NCBI RefSeq assembly: GCF_008727865.1
Contig: NZ_VTWU01000002.1
Location: forward strand, 372,001 to 436,000
Source of the DNA: Hymenobacter busanensis
GTDB lineage: Bacteria; Bacteroidota; Bacteroidia; Cytophagales; Hymenobacteraceae
Direction: 5' to 3'
DNA length: 64,000 bases
The first letter of the stretch is position 1. Every line of letters starts with the position of its first letter. A program made the position numbers and the translations under genes. The notes under the pieces are model-generated. The model ran no database searches. It had not been told where the DNA came from and saw only the letters and a program-made list of their open reading frames with translations. Shown piece after piece: positions 1-7,717 of this stretch.

Positions 1-70
1 GCATTCGGCCCCGACGCTCTACCTTGCTCACCGGCTGGGCCCAGCTTGGCCGGCCCACCAGCGCGCTACT

Positions 71-526
71 ATGAACCACTTGCCTGTTCCGGAAACGGGA
101 GCAGATACTGCCCCCGCCACGGCAGCACCCGCTGGCCGCCGCCAGTACCGGGGCCTGCATCTGGTGGGTTTGGTGGGTTGCGTGTCCCTCATGCTGTGGT
201 GCCACCACTGGCTAAACAATGCGCACCTGTCGGACCTGGACGGGAAGCCGGCCGAAACCAGCCGCTACATCCTAGCCCTGGTGTTGGTGCTGCCGGCCAT
301 CAGCGGCTTCTGCTTTTTTGGCCAACGGCTGTGGCGCGGCCGCTGGCTGCTGTGGCTGGCCCTGGTGCTGCTCTGCACCGAATGCGCGGTGTTGGTGGGC
401 ACGTTCTTGCTGATTTGCTTCGTAGGCACGGGTACGACCTGGCAGACGATGCTGCTGGCCCTGGGCGTTGCGGCCTGCGTAGCGGCCGGCTTTGGCGTGT
501 GGCGGCAATTGCGAAGGCCCCGCTAG
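71..526 (+). CDS. small multi-pass membrane protein of unknown function
   Basis: I do not recognise this 151-residue protein. Its first 25 residues are polar and rich in Pro and Ala; hydrophobic segments follow at about residues 28-47, 66-84, 92-118 and 124-143, and it ends in an Arg-rich tail (RQLRRPR), which by the positive-inside rule is probably cytoplasmic. It lies 92 bases upstream of the glycosyltransferase gene, which has its own promoter-like box in the gap, so co-function is not implied. An overlapping frame is also open here but only becomes a recognisable protein from 619 onward, so this frame is preferred for 71-526. Confidence 0.6.
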   Translation: MNHLPVPETGADTAPATAAPAGRRQYRGLHLVGLVGCVSLMLWCHHWLNNAHLSDLDGKPAETSRYILALVLVLPAISGFCFFGQRLWRGRWLLWLALVLLCTECAVLVGTFLLICFVGTGTTWQTMLLALGVAACVAAGFGVWRQLRRPR

Positions 527-592
527 GTTGGCGGGTTGAAGCCCGCGCTACAAACCTCGCTGCTAGGCGCTTCGGAAACGCCATCGGCGCGG

Positions 593-600
593 TATCTTTG
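593..600 (+). promoter_or_regulatory. -7 box of a Bacteroidota promoter for the glycosyltransferase
   Basis: TATCTTTG matches the TAnnTTTG -7 consensus of Bacteroidota. A weak -33 element (TTCG, 571-574) lies 18 bases upstream. The start codon at 619 is 18 bases downstream. Confidence 0.5.
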
Positions 601-618
601 TCATCCGCATTATTCTCC

Positions 619-1647
619 ATGCCTGCATCCAGCGCCGTCTCCCCCATTCTGCTCATTCAGACCGCCTTCATTGGCGACGTCATTCTGGCCACGGCGCTGC
701 TGGAACGCCTCCGCGAAACCGAGCTCGATACTCCGGTGGATGTGCTGGTGCGGCGCGGCAACGAAGGCCTGCTGCTGAACCACCCGCACGTGCGCCAGGT
801 GCTGGTGTGGGACAAGAAGAATGACAAGTACGGCGGCCTCTGGCGCCTGCTCCGCCAGATTCGGGCTACGCACTACGGGCGGGTGTATAACCTGCAGCGC
901 TTCGCCTCCACGGGCCTGCTCACCGCGTTTTCGGGTGCCGAGGAGCGCGTGGGCTTCGATAAAAACCCGCTGAGCTGGGCTTTCACGCGCCGCGTGCCCC
1001 ACGGCTTTGCGCCGGGCCTGCACGAGGTGGGCCGCAACCTCAGTTTGCTGGAGCCCGGCATTGCCGGCCCGCTCACCCGTCCCCGCCTCTACCCCGCGCC
1101 TGCCGACGAAGCAGCCGCCGCGCCGTACGTGGTCGAAAACTACATCTGCATCGCGCCCACGTCGGTGTGGTTTACCAAGCAGTTCCCGCAGGAGCAGTGG
1201 GAAAAGCTGCTTCGCGCCCTGCCGCCGCATTACACCGTGTACCTGCTCGGCGGCCCGCCCGACGTGGCCGCCTGCGAAGCCCTGCGCCAGGCCACCGACC
1301 GCCCCGGTGTGGTGAACCTGGCCGGCAAGCTGTCGTTGCTTGCCTCGGCGGCCCTCATGCGCGGCGCGGTGCTCAACTACGTCAACGACTCGGCCCCGCA
1401 ACACTTGGCCTCGGCCGTCGATGCGCCTACCTGCGCCGTGTTTTGCTCCACGGTGCCGTACTTCGGGTTTGGGCCGCTCAGCTCGTTTGCCCGCGTGGTG
1501 GAGTTGCGCGAGGAACTGGCCTGCAAGCCGTGTGGGCTGCACGGCTACGCCAAATGCCCGCTGAGCCACTTCCACTGCGCCCACGGCATCGACACGCAGC
1601 AACTGCTGGCCGTGCTGGCCGAAGCCGAGCAGCTGGTGGGCGTATAG
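619..1647 (+). CDS. glycosyltransferase family 9 (heptosyltransferase-like) protein
   Basis: Likely transfers a sugar from a nucleotide-activated donor to lipopolysaccharide core or another cell-surface glycan at the inner face of the membrane. The 342-residue protein has the GT9 layout: an N-terminal Rossmann half opening with ILLIQTAFIGDVILATALLE, and a C-terminal donor-binding half with YICIAPTSVWFTKQFP, YLLGGPPD and the VNDSAPQHLASA segment, which corresponds to the NDSGPxH motif of heptosyltransferases. A Cys cluster near the C-terminus (CKPCG, KCPLSHFHC) is common in this subfamily. The frame is open from position 46, but ATG 619 is chosen because the family begins there and a -7 box lies just upstream. 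The acceptor cannot be inferred. Confidence 0.88.
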   Translation: MPASSAVSPILLIQTAFIGDVILATALLERLRETELDTPVDVLVRRGNEGLLLNHPHVRQVLVWDKKNDKYGGLWRLLRQIRATHYGRVYNLQRFASTGLLTAFSGAEERVGFDKNPLSWAFTRRVPHGFAPGLHEVGRNLSLLEPGIAGPLTRPRLYPAPADEAAAAPYVVENYICIAPTSVWFTKQFPQEQWEKLLRALPPHYTVYLLGGPPDVAACEALRQATDRPGVVNLAGKLSLLASAALMRGAVLNYVNDSAPQHLASAVDAPTCAVFCSTVPYFGFGPLSSFARVVELREELACKPCGLHGYAKCPLSHFHCAHGIDTQQLLAVLAEAEQLVGV

Positions 1648-1697
1648 TCGCACCGGCAAAACCCATCGGCCGAAACCATTGGTGGCCCTTGACGGTC

Positions 1698-1705
1698 TAT
1701 CTTTG
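1698..1705 (+). promoter_or_regulatory. -7 box upstream of the M16 peptidase gene
   Basis: TATCTTTG matches TAnnTTTG. A TTGG at 1679-1682 is nearer (15 bases) than the usual 19. If used, the M16 message would have a leader of about 95 bases. Confidence 0.4.
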
Positions 1706-1806
1706 CAGTCTGTCTCAGCGGCTGGGTTTAGGGCCATTCGCTGACTTTTTTCGTTGTTTTTACGCGCCGGCTCCGCTACTTCGCCCCGCCCGGCCCGCCG
1801 CTATAC

Positions 1807-3060
1807 ATGCTCGATTACGACCTCCACGAATACCCCAACGGCATCCGGCTGCTGCACAAGCAGGTGCCCCACACCAAAATTGCCCACTGCGGCTTTCTGC
1901 TCGACATTGGCTCGCGCGACGAGCGGCCGGAGCAGTACGGGCTGGCGCACTTCTGGGAACATATGGCCTTCAAGGGCACCGAGAAGCGCAAGTCGTTTCA
2001 CATCCTGAACCGCCTCGAAAACGTGGGCGGCGAGCTGAACGCCTACACCACCAAGGAGAAAATCTGCTTCTACGCCTCGCTGCTGAGCACCCACTTCGAG
2101 CGGGCTTTCGAGCTGCTGACCGACCTGACCTTCCACTCGGTGTTTCCGCTCAAGGAAATTGAGAAGGAGCGCGGCGTGATTCTGGAGGAAATGGCCATGT
2201 ACGTCGACGCCCCCGAAGACGCCATCATCGACGACTTCGACGCGGTGGTATTCGGCGAACATGCCCTGGGCCACAACATTCTGGGCACCCGCGAAAGTGT
2301 GTCGGGCTTTCAGCAGGCCGATTTTCAGCAGTTTCTGCGCGAGCAGGTGCGCACCGACCGGCTCGTGTTTACGTCCGTGAGCAACCTGCCCTTCAAGCAA
2401 GTGAAGCGCATGGCCGACAAGTACCTGGCTGCGCTGCCGGCCCAAACCGGTGCGCGGCCGCGCACGCCGTTTTCGGTGCACGCGCCCACGCAGCAGCGCG
2501 TCGAAAAACCCATTACGCAGGCCCATTGCTTGGTGGGCGGCGCGGCCTACGCCCTGCCCGATGCCCGCCGTTTGCCATTCTTCATGCTCACCAACATTTT
2601 GGGTGGCCCCGGCATGAACTCGCGCCTCAACATGGGCGTGCGCGAGAAGTACGGCCTCGTTTACAGCATCGATGCCACGTATTCGCCCTACACCGATACG
2701 GGCCTGTTTGGCATCTACTTCGCCACCGAAAAGCGCCAGCTGGAGCGCACCACCCAACTGGTACTCAAGGAGCTGCGCACCCTGCGCGAAAAAGCCCTGA
2801 CCACCAGCCAGCTGCACGTGGCCAAGCAGCAGCTGATGGGCCAGCTGGCCATGGCCGAGGAAAGCAACGGCGGCATGATGCAGCTGCTGGGAAAAAGCAC
2901 CCTCGACCTCGGCCGCGTGGAGTCGCTCAACGAAATCTTCGACCAGATCCAGCGTGTCACCTCGGCCGAGCTGCTGGAACTGGCCAACGATATCCTGCGC
3001 GAAGACCAGCTGAGCACCTTGCAGTACGTGCCGCAGGGCAAGAAAAGCGTCCGCGGCTAA
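1807..3060 (+). CDS. M16 family zinc metallopeptidase
   Basis: A pitrilysin/insulinase-type (M16) peptidase, 417 residues, the usual size of single-unit bacterial members related to processing peptidases. The zinc site is present: HFWEH at residues 48-52 (inverted HxxEH motif) and the distal Glu ligand in ILEEM at about residue 128. The C-terminal half carries the conserved inactive-lobe segment (NILGGPGMNSRLN). There is no signal peptide, so it probably acts in the cytoplasm or is exported another way. Its natural substrate is unknown. The SRA-domain gene starts 6 bases after its stop, so the two are probably co-transcribed. Confidence 0.9.
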   Translation: MLDYDLHEYPNGIRLLHKQVPHTKIAHCGFLLDIGSRDERPEQYGLAHFWEHMAFKGTEKRKSFHILNRLENVGGELNAYTTKEKICFYASLLSTHFERAFELLTDLTFHSVFPLKEIEKERGVILEEMAMYVDAPEDAIIDDFDAVVFGEHALGHNILGTRESVSGFQQADFQQFLREQVRTDRLVFTSVSNLPFKQVKRMADKYLAALPAQTGARPRTPFSVHAPTQQRVEKPITQAHCLVGGAAYALPDARRLPFFMLTNILGGPGMNSRLNMGVREKYGLVYSIDATYSPYTDTGLFGIYFATEKRQLERTTQLVLKELRTLREKALTTSQLHVAKQQLMGQLAMAEESNGGMMQLLGKSTLDLGRVESLNEIFDQIQRVTSAELLELANDILREDQLSTLQYVPQGKKSVRG

Positions 3061-3066
3061 CCGGCC

Positions 3067-3519
3067 ATGGGCACGCCGCGCTTTGGGCATGTGGGTTCGT
3101 ATTTGCCCGGCGACACATTTCGCTCGCGTCTGGAGCTGCGCCTCGCGGGTATGCACACGCCGGTGCGGGCGGGCATTGCCGGCTCGCAACACACCGGTGC
3201 CGAAAGCATCGTCCTGTCGCAGGTGTACGAAGACGACGTGTTCGGCGAGGACGAAATCATCTACACCGGCCAGGGCGGGCGCGACGCCAAAACCGGCCAG
3301 CAAGTGAGCGACCAGACGCTGAACGACCGGAACCTGGCCTTGCTGAAAAGCGCCGAAACAGGCTTGCCGGTGCGGGTGCTGCGCAAAGTGCATGACGAAG
3401 CCACGGCCGCCGAGGTGTTTCGTTACGAGGGCTTGTACCGCGTGGTCGGCTCGGCCTACGGGCCGGGCCGGTCGGGTTTTGGCGTGTGGCGGTTTCGGCT
3501 GGTGCCAGTAGCAGCTTAA
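3067..3519 (+). CDS. stand-alone SRA/YDG domain protein
   Basis: This 150-residue protein consists almost entirely of an SRA-YDG fold. Recognisable pieces are YLPGDTF with a following R-x-E-L, the GIAG and GAESIVLS segments, YEDDVFGEDEIIYTGQGG and the DQTLNDRNLALLKS helix followed by PVRVLR. In eukaryotes (UHRF1) and in some bacterial nucleases this domain reads modified cytosine by flipping the base. Bacterial versions are often fused to an HNH nuclease; none is attached here. It follows the M16 gene by 6 bases. Whether it binds modified DNA here is not shown; a role in modification sensing is inference from the family. Confidence 0.85.
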   Translation: MGTPRFGHVGSYLPGDTFRSRLELRLAGMHTPVRAGIAGSQHTGAESIVLSQVYEDDVFGEDEIIYTGQGGRDAKTGQQVSDQTLNDRNLALLKSAETGLPVRVLRKVHDEATAAEVFRYEGLYRVVGSAYGPGRSGFGVWRFRLVPVAA

Positions 3520-3730
3520 GCAGAAGTCATGTTTTGCCTAGTCGTCCCGTACGAAGTCAGAAGCATAACAGAACAGGAGAGCAGTCCGCAAACAAGCCTG
3601 CACTTTTAAGCCCCGGTGGTTTAGCGCCAATGCCGCGGTGAAAATGGTTCTGCTGATGTCGAATGCTTCTGTTCTTAGCCCGTTCCATCGGCGTGGGTCC
3701 ATCACTATTCCCTCAAAACCGCGCATTTCC

Positions 3731-4378
3731 ATGAGTACGGCCGAATCTGAAGCCCAACGCTACGCCGACGACCACACCTCGCCCGAGTCGCCGTTGCTGG
3801 GCCGGCTGGTGCGCGAAACGCACTTGCAGACGCTCATGCCGCGTATGCTCTCGGGGCACTTTCAGGGGCGGCTGCTGAGCATGATCAGCCACATGGTGCG
3901 GCCGCGGCGGGTGCTGGAACTGGGCACATTCACGGGCTACTCGGCGCTGTGCCTGGCCGAAGGGCTGGCCGCCGATGGCGAGTTGCACACGGTGGAGCAA
4001 AACCCCGAGTTGCGCAGCCGGGTGGCCCGCTACGTGGACGAAGCCGGCCTCGACGGCCGCGTGCACCTGCACATCGGCGACGCCGAGCAGCTGATTCCTA
4101 CGCTGGCCGAAACCTGGGACCTGGTGTTTATCGACGCCGACAAGATTCGCAACCGCGTGTACTACGAGCTGGTGCTGCCGCAGGTGCGCCCCGGCGGGTT
4201 TATTCTCATCGACAACGTGCTGTGGAGCGGCAAGGTGCTGCCCTCCTACCCCATGAAACCGGCCGACAAGGACGGGCAAGCCGTGCGCGCCTTCAATGAC
4301 TTTGTGCAGCAGGACGAGCGGGTGGAAAATGTTTTTTTACCGCTGCGCGACGGCCTGTTTTTGGTACGCAAGCTATAA
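3731..4378 (+). CDS. class I SAM-dependent O-methyltransferase (COMT-like)
   Basis: Transfers a methyl group from S-adenosylmethionine to a hydroxyl of a small molecule; 215 residues, typical for the bacterial metal-dependent catechol O-methyltransferase family. The SAM-binding loop is VLELGTFTGYSALCLAEGL (motif I), motif II acidic residue is in HTVEQNPE, and the metal-binding FIDADK and LIDNVLWSGKV segments are intact. The frame is open upstream to 3638, but ATG 3731 is chosen because the family homology begins near there. The gene stands alone, with 119 bases before the next gene. Substrate unknown. Confidence 0.9.
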   Translation: MSTAESEAQRYADDHTSPESPLLGRLVRETHLQTLMPRMLSGHFQGRLLSMISHMVRPRRVLELGTFTGYSALCLAEGLAADGELHTVEQNPELRSRVARYVDEAGLDGRVHLHIGDAEQLIPTLAETWDLVFIDADKIRNRVYYELVLPQVRPGGFILIDNVLWSGKVLPSYPMKPADKDGQAVRAFNDFVQQDERVENVFLPLRDGLFLVRKL

Positions 4379-4497
4379 TCCATCAACAACTTACCCGCTA
4401 GCCCTGCCCTTACGAGTGGCCCTGCGTATAAGTGGGCTGATTAAACATTGCAGCCGCCAGCCTGTCGAATCCGGCGGCACCTTCTGCCTACCCACCC

Positions 4498-7400
4498 ATG
4501 ACGCATCGAATACTCTGGCTGCTGGCCTTTCTGCTGGCGGCGGCGCAAGCTTCCGCCCAAACCTATCCTGTTAGCGGCCGAGTGGTCGACGGCAAGGACC
4601 AGTCGCCGCTCATTGGCGCCAACGTGCTGCTGACCCGGCTCAGCCCCGACTCGGCCAAAACCGGTGCGGCCGTGGACCCCAACGGCAACTTCGCCATTGA
4701 GGGCAACGCGCCGGGCAGCTACCGTCTCACCATTTCCTTTCTGGGCTACCAAACCGTGAAGCGCGTGGTATCGGTGCGCGACGCCCCGGTGGTGCTGGGC
4801 ACGCTGCCGCTGAACGTGGGCGGCATTACGCTAAAGGGCGTGGAGGTAACCGGCCGCGCTGCCGCCGCCGTGCAGAAGGGCGACACCTCGCAATACGACG
4901 CGCGCGCCTTCAAAACTAACCCCGACGCCAACGCCCAGGACCTGATTACTAAGATGCCGGGCGTAACGGTAGACCCCGGCACCGGCAAGGTGCAGGCGCA
5001 GGGCGAGCAGGTGCAGCGGGTGCTGGTGGACGGCAAGGAGTTTTTCGGCAACGACCCCGACGCGGTGCTCAAGAACCTGCCGGCCGAGGCCATCGACAAG
5101 ATTCAGGTGTACGACCGCGCTTCCGACCAGTCCCAGTTTACGGGCTTCGACGACGGCAACCAGCAGAAAACCATCAACATCGTGACCAAGCCGCAGTTTC
5201 GCAACGGGCAGTTTGGGCGGGTGCTAGCCGGCGCCGGCCGCGGCGGCGAGGGCGACAACCGCTACCGGGCCAGCGGCAACATCAACTTCTTCAAGGGTAA
5301 GCAGCGCTTCTCGGTGCTGGCGCAGAGCAACAACGTGAACGAGCAGAACTTCGGCACCGATGACCTGCTGGGCGTGGTGGGCAGCTCGGCCCGCGGCGGC
5401 GGCGGCGGCCGCAACGGTGCCCAGGGCGGCGGCAACCCGGGCGGCGGTGGCGGCAACAACGCGGGCAACTTCTTGGTGGGCCAGAGCGGCGGCATTTCCA
5501 AAACCAACGCCGTGGGCTTGAACTACTCCGACACCTGGGGCAAGAAAACCGACGTGCAGGCCAGCTACTTTTTCAACCGCAGCACCAACACCCTCAGCAG
5601 CAGCACCAACCGCCGCTACACCGCCGAGGACTCCCTGGGCCGTGTGCTGCGCTACCAGGAAAGCTCGCTGACGACCAGCACCAACATGAACAACCGCTTC
5701 AACCTGCGGCTGGAGCACAAAATCGACTCGCTGAACTCGCTGCTGTGGCAGCCGCGCCTCTCGGTGCAGAACAACGACAGCCACAACAACCTCGACGGCG
5801 GCACGTTCCGCGAGCAGAACAACAGCGAAGCGGGCAACGGCGAGGTGCGCAGCAGCAACCTGAGCGACTACCGCGCCGACAACATCGGCATCAACTTCGG
5901 GCAGTCGTTGCTGTACCGGCACCGCTTCCATACCCGCGGGCGCACCTTCTCGCTGGGCGTCAACATGGCCTACAACACCCGCAGCGCCGAGAACTTCCTG
6001 AACTCGGTGAACGAGGACTTCACCCGCTCCGAAACGCCCATCACCACCCGCACCGACCAGTTTTCGGACCTCGACCAGGTGGGCTGGCAGTGGAGCGCCA
6101 ACGCCAACTACACCGAGCCGCTGAGCCCCAAAAGCCAGTTGCAGCTCACCTACAACACCACCTACTCGCCCAACGACTCCGACAAGCGCACCAACAACCT
6201 CGACCCGGGCAGCGGCGCGTACTCGGTGTTCAACCCCGAGCTGAGCAACGTATTCACGAGCCGCAACCTCACCAACGCGGGCGGCATCAGCTACCGCTAC
6301 AACGACAGGGAGCTGCAGTGGTCGGTGGGGGCGCAGGTGCAGCACGCCCAGTTGAACAACGAGCAGGAGTTTCCGCGCGCGGCCACCACCCGCCTGAGCT
6401 TCCTGAACGTGCTGCCCAACGCCCAGATTCGCTACAACTTCTCGAAGCAGCAGAACCTGCGCCTGAACTACCAGATGCGCACCAGCTCGCCCAGCATCAG
6501 CCAGCTGCAGGAAGTGGTGAACAACTCGAACCCGCTGCAGATTACGACCGGCAACCCCAACCTGCGCCAGGAAAACAACCACAACCTGTTTCTGCGCTAC
6601 TCGCTGGCCAACGTGGAGAAGTCGACCTCGTTCTTCGCCCTCGTCGGCGGCTCCTACACCAACAACAACATCACCAACAGCACCCGCATCTTCAGCCGCC
6701 CCACCGAGTTTCGCGGGGTGATTGTGCCGGCGGGCGGACAGGTGACGCAGCCCGTGAACCTCGACGGGCAATACTCGCTGCGCTCCTTCGCCAACTACAC
6801 CGTGCCGCTCACGTTCGTGAAGTCGAACCTGAACCTGAACACCAACGCGAACTTCTCGCAAACGCCCGGCTTGGTGTCGATTACCGGCGTGGATGAGCAG
6901 CAGCTGAACTACAGCCGCACGCCCAGCTTCGGCTTTGGCGCCGTGCTCAGCAGCAACGTCAGCCCGAACCTCGACTTCACGCTCTCCTCGAACTCGACCC
7001 AGACCTACGTGCGCAACAGCGCCCAAACCAACGCCAACCGCCAGTATTTCCGGCAGAACACCAACCTGCGCTTCAGCTGGATCATTGTGAAAGGCGTTAC
7101 CATGCAGTCGGACGTGAACCACGTGTCCTACACCGGCCTCTCCGACGGCTACAACCAGCAGTTTGTGCTCTGGAATGCCTCGGTGGGCAAGAAATTCCTG
7201 CCCAAGCAGCAGGCCGAGCTGAAGCTTTACGCTTTCGATATTCTGAAGCAGAACAACAGCATTCAGCCCAACCAGACCTCGGCCTACGTGGAAGACGTGC
7301 GCACCAACATTCTCACCCGCTACCTGATGCTGATGTTTACCTACAACATCCGCAACTTCGGGGGTGGCGCCGGCCCCGACCAACCCGGCAATACCCAGCC

Positions 7401-7509
7401 GGGCAACGAGCGGTTCAACCGTCCCGGCGGATTTGGACCGGGCGGCCCCGGTGGCAACCCGGGCGGTGGCCCCGGCGGTTTCGGCGGCCCGCCTCCCGGC
7501 GGCTTCTAA
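4498..7509 (+). CDS. outer membrane beta-barrel / TonB-dependent receptor-like protein
   Basis: A 1003-residue outer-membrane protein. It has a signal peptide (residues 1-20, ending in AQASAQ), a carboxypeptidase-regulatory-like domain (about 22-105, YPVSGRVVDG ... YRLTISFLGYQTV), a plug-like region (about 115-240, with DLITKMPGV and VLVDGKEFFGNDP) and a long barrel rich in Asn, Gln and aromatic residues. This is the architecture of the Bacteroidota OMP_b-brl_3 group. Two low-complexity Gly-rich stretches are present: residues about 298-322 and the last 50 residues (Gly/Pro/Asn/Phe), the latter following the barrel. No SusD partner is adjacent, so a polysaccharide locus is not indicated. Ligand unknown. 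Confidence 0.9.
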   Translation: MTHRILWLLAFLLAAAQASAQTYPVSGRVVDGKDQSPLIGANVLLTRLSPDSAKTGAAVDPNGNFAIEGNAPGSYRLTISFLGYQTVKRVVSVRDAPVVLGTLPLNVGGITLKGVEVTGRAAAAVQKGDTSQYDARAFKTNPDANAQDLITKMPGVTVDPGTGKVQAQGEQVQRVLVDGKEFFGNDPDAVLKNLPAEAIDKIQVYDRASDQSQFTGFDDGNQQKTINIVTKPQFRNGQFGRVLAGAGRGGEGDNRYRASGNINFFKGKQRFSVLAQSNNVNEQNFGTDDLLGVVGSSARGGGGGRNGAQGGGNPGGGGGNNAGNFLVGQSGGISKTNAVGLNYSDTWGKKTDVQASYFFNRSTNTLSSSTNRRYTAEDSLGRVLRYQESSLTTSTNMNNRFNLRLEHKIDSLNSLLWQPRLSVQNNDSHNNLDGGTFREQNNSEAGNGEVRSSNLSDYRADNIGINFGQSLLYRHRFHTRGRTFSLGVNMAYNTRSAENFLNSVNEDFTRSETPITTRTDQFSDLDQVGWQWSANANYTEPLSPKSQLQLTYNTTYSPNDSDKRTNNLDPGSGAYSVFNPELSNVFTSRNLTNAGGISYRYNDRELQWSVGAQVQHAQLNNEQEFPRAATTRLSFLNVLPNAQIRYNFSKQQNLRLNYQMRTSSPSISQLQEVVNNSNPLQITTGNPNLRQENNHNLFLRYSLANVEKSTSFFALVGGSYTNNNITNSTRIFSRPTEFRGVIVPAGGQVTQPVNLDGQYSLRSFANYTVPLTFVKSNLNLNTNANFSQTPGLVSITGVDEQQLNYSRTPSFGFGAVLSSNVSPNLDFTLSSNSTQTYVRNSAQTNANRQYFRQNTNLRFSWIIVKGVTMQSDVNHVSYTGLSDGYNQQFVLWNASVGKKFLPKQQAELKLYAFDILKQNNSIQPNQTSAYVEDVRTNILTRYLMLMFTYNIRNFGGGAGPDQPGNTQPGNERFNRPGGFGPGGPGGNPGGGPGGFGGPPPGGF

Positions 7510-7535
7510 ACCTACCTTCGTTCGATCAGTACTCT

Positions 7536-7569
7536 CGAAACCAGCCCCTCGCGGCTGGTTTCGTTTTTT
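7536..7569 (+). terminator. rho-independent terminator after the barrel receptor
   Basis: An 11-bp stem (CGAAACCAGCC, 7536-7546, with its complement 7553-7563) is followed by six T residues at 7564-7569. Confidence 0.85.
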
Positions 7570-7630
7570 CTGGCGGCCGTTGAAAAGCCGTTTTCTGCGC
7601 CACAGAGCTTGTTGTCAGCCGAAAACGCCG

Positions 7631-7658
7631 TTTGCGCGGGTTTTTTTCGCCTATTTTG
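7631..7658 (+). promoter_or_regulatory. candidate promoter of the LysM transglycosylase gene
   Basis: TTTG at 7631-7634 and TATTTTG at 7652-7658 are 17 bases apart, close to the Bacteroidota TTTG/TAnnTTTG arrangement, and lie 60 bases before the start codon. Confidence 0.45.
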
Positions 7659-7717
7659 TGGGCTGAGGGGGCCGGCCAGCACCGTGCGCAGCGCCGGGCC
7701 CTCCGCTCCGCCTGCTT

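Noticed and set aside
5224-7383. A 719-codon minus-strand open frame
   Set aside because: It is antisense to the outer-membrane receptor, is dominated by Val/Ala/Gly/His/Arg residues of random GC origin and has no domain.
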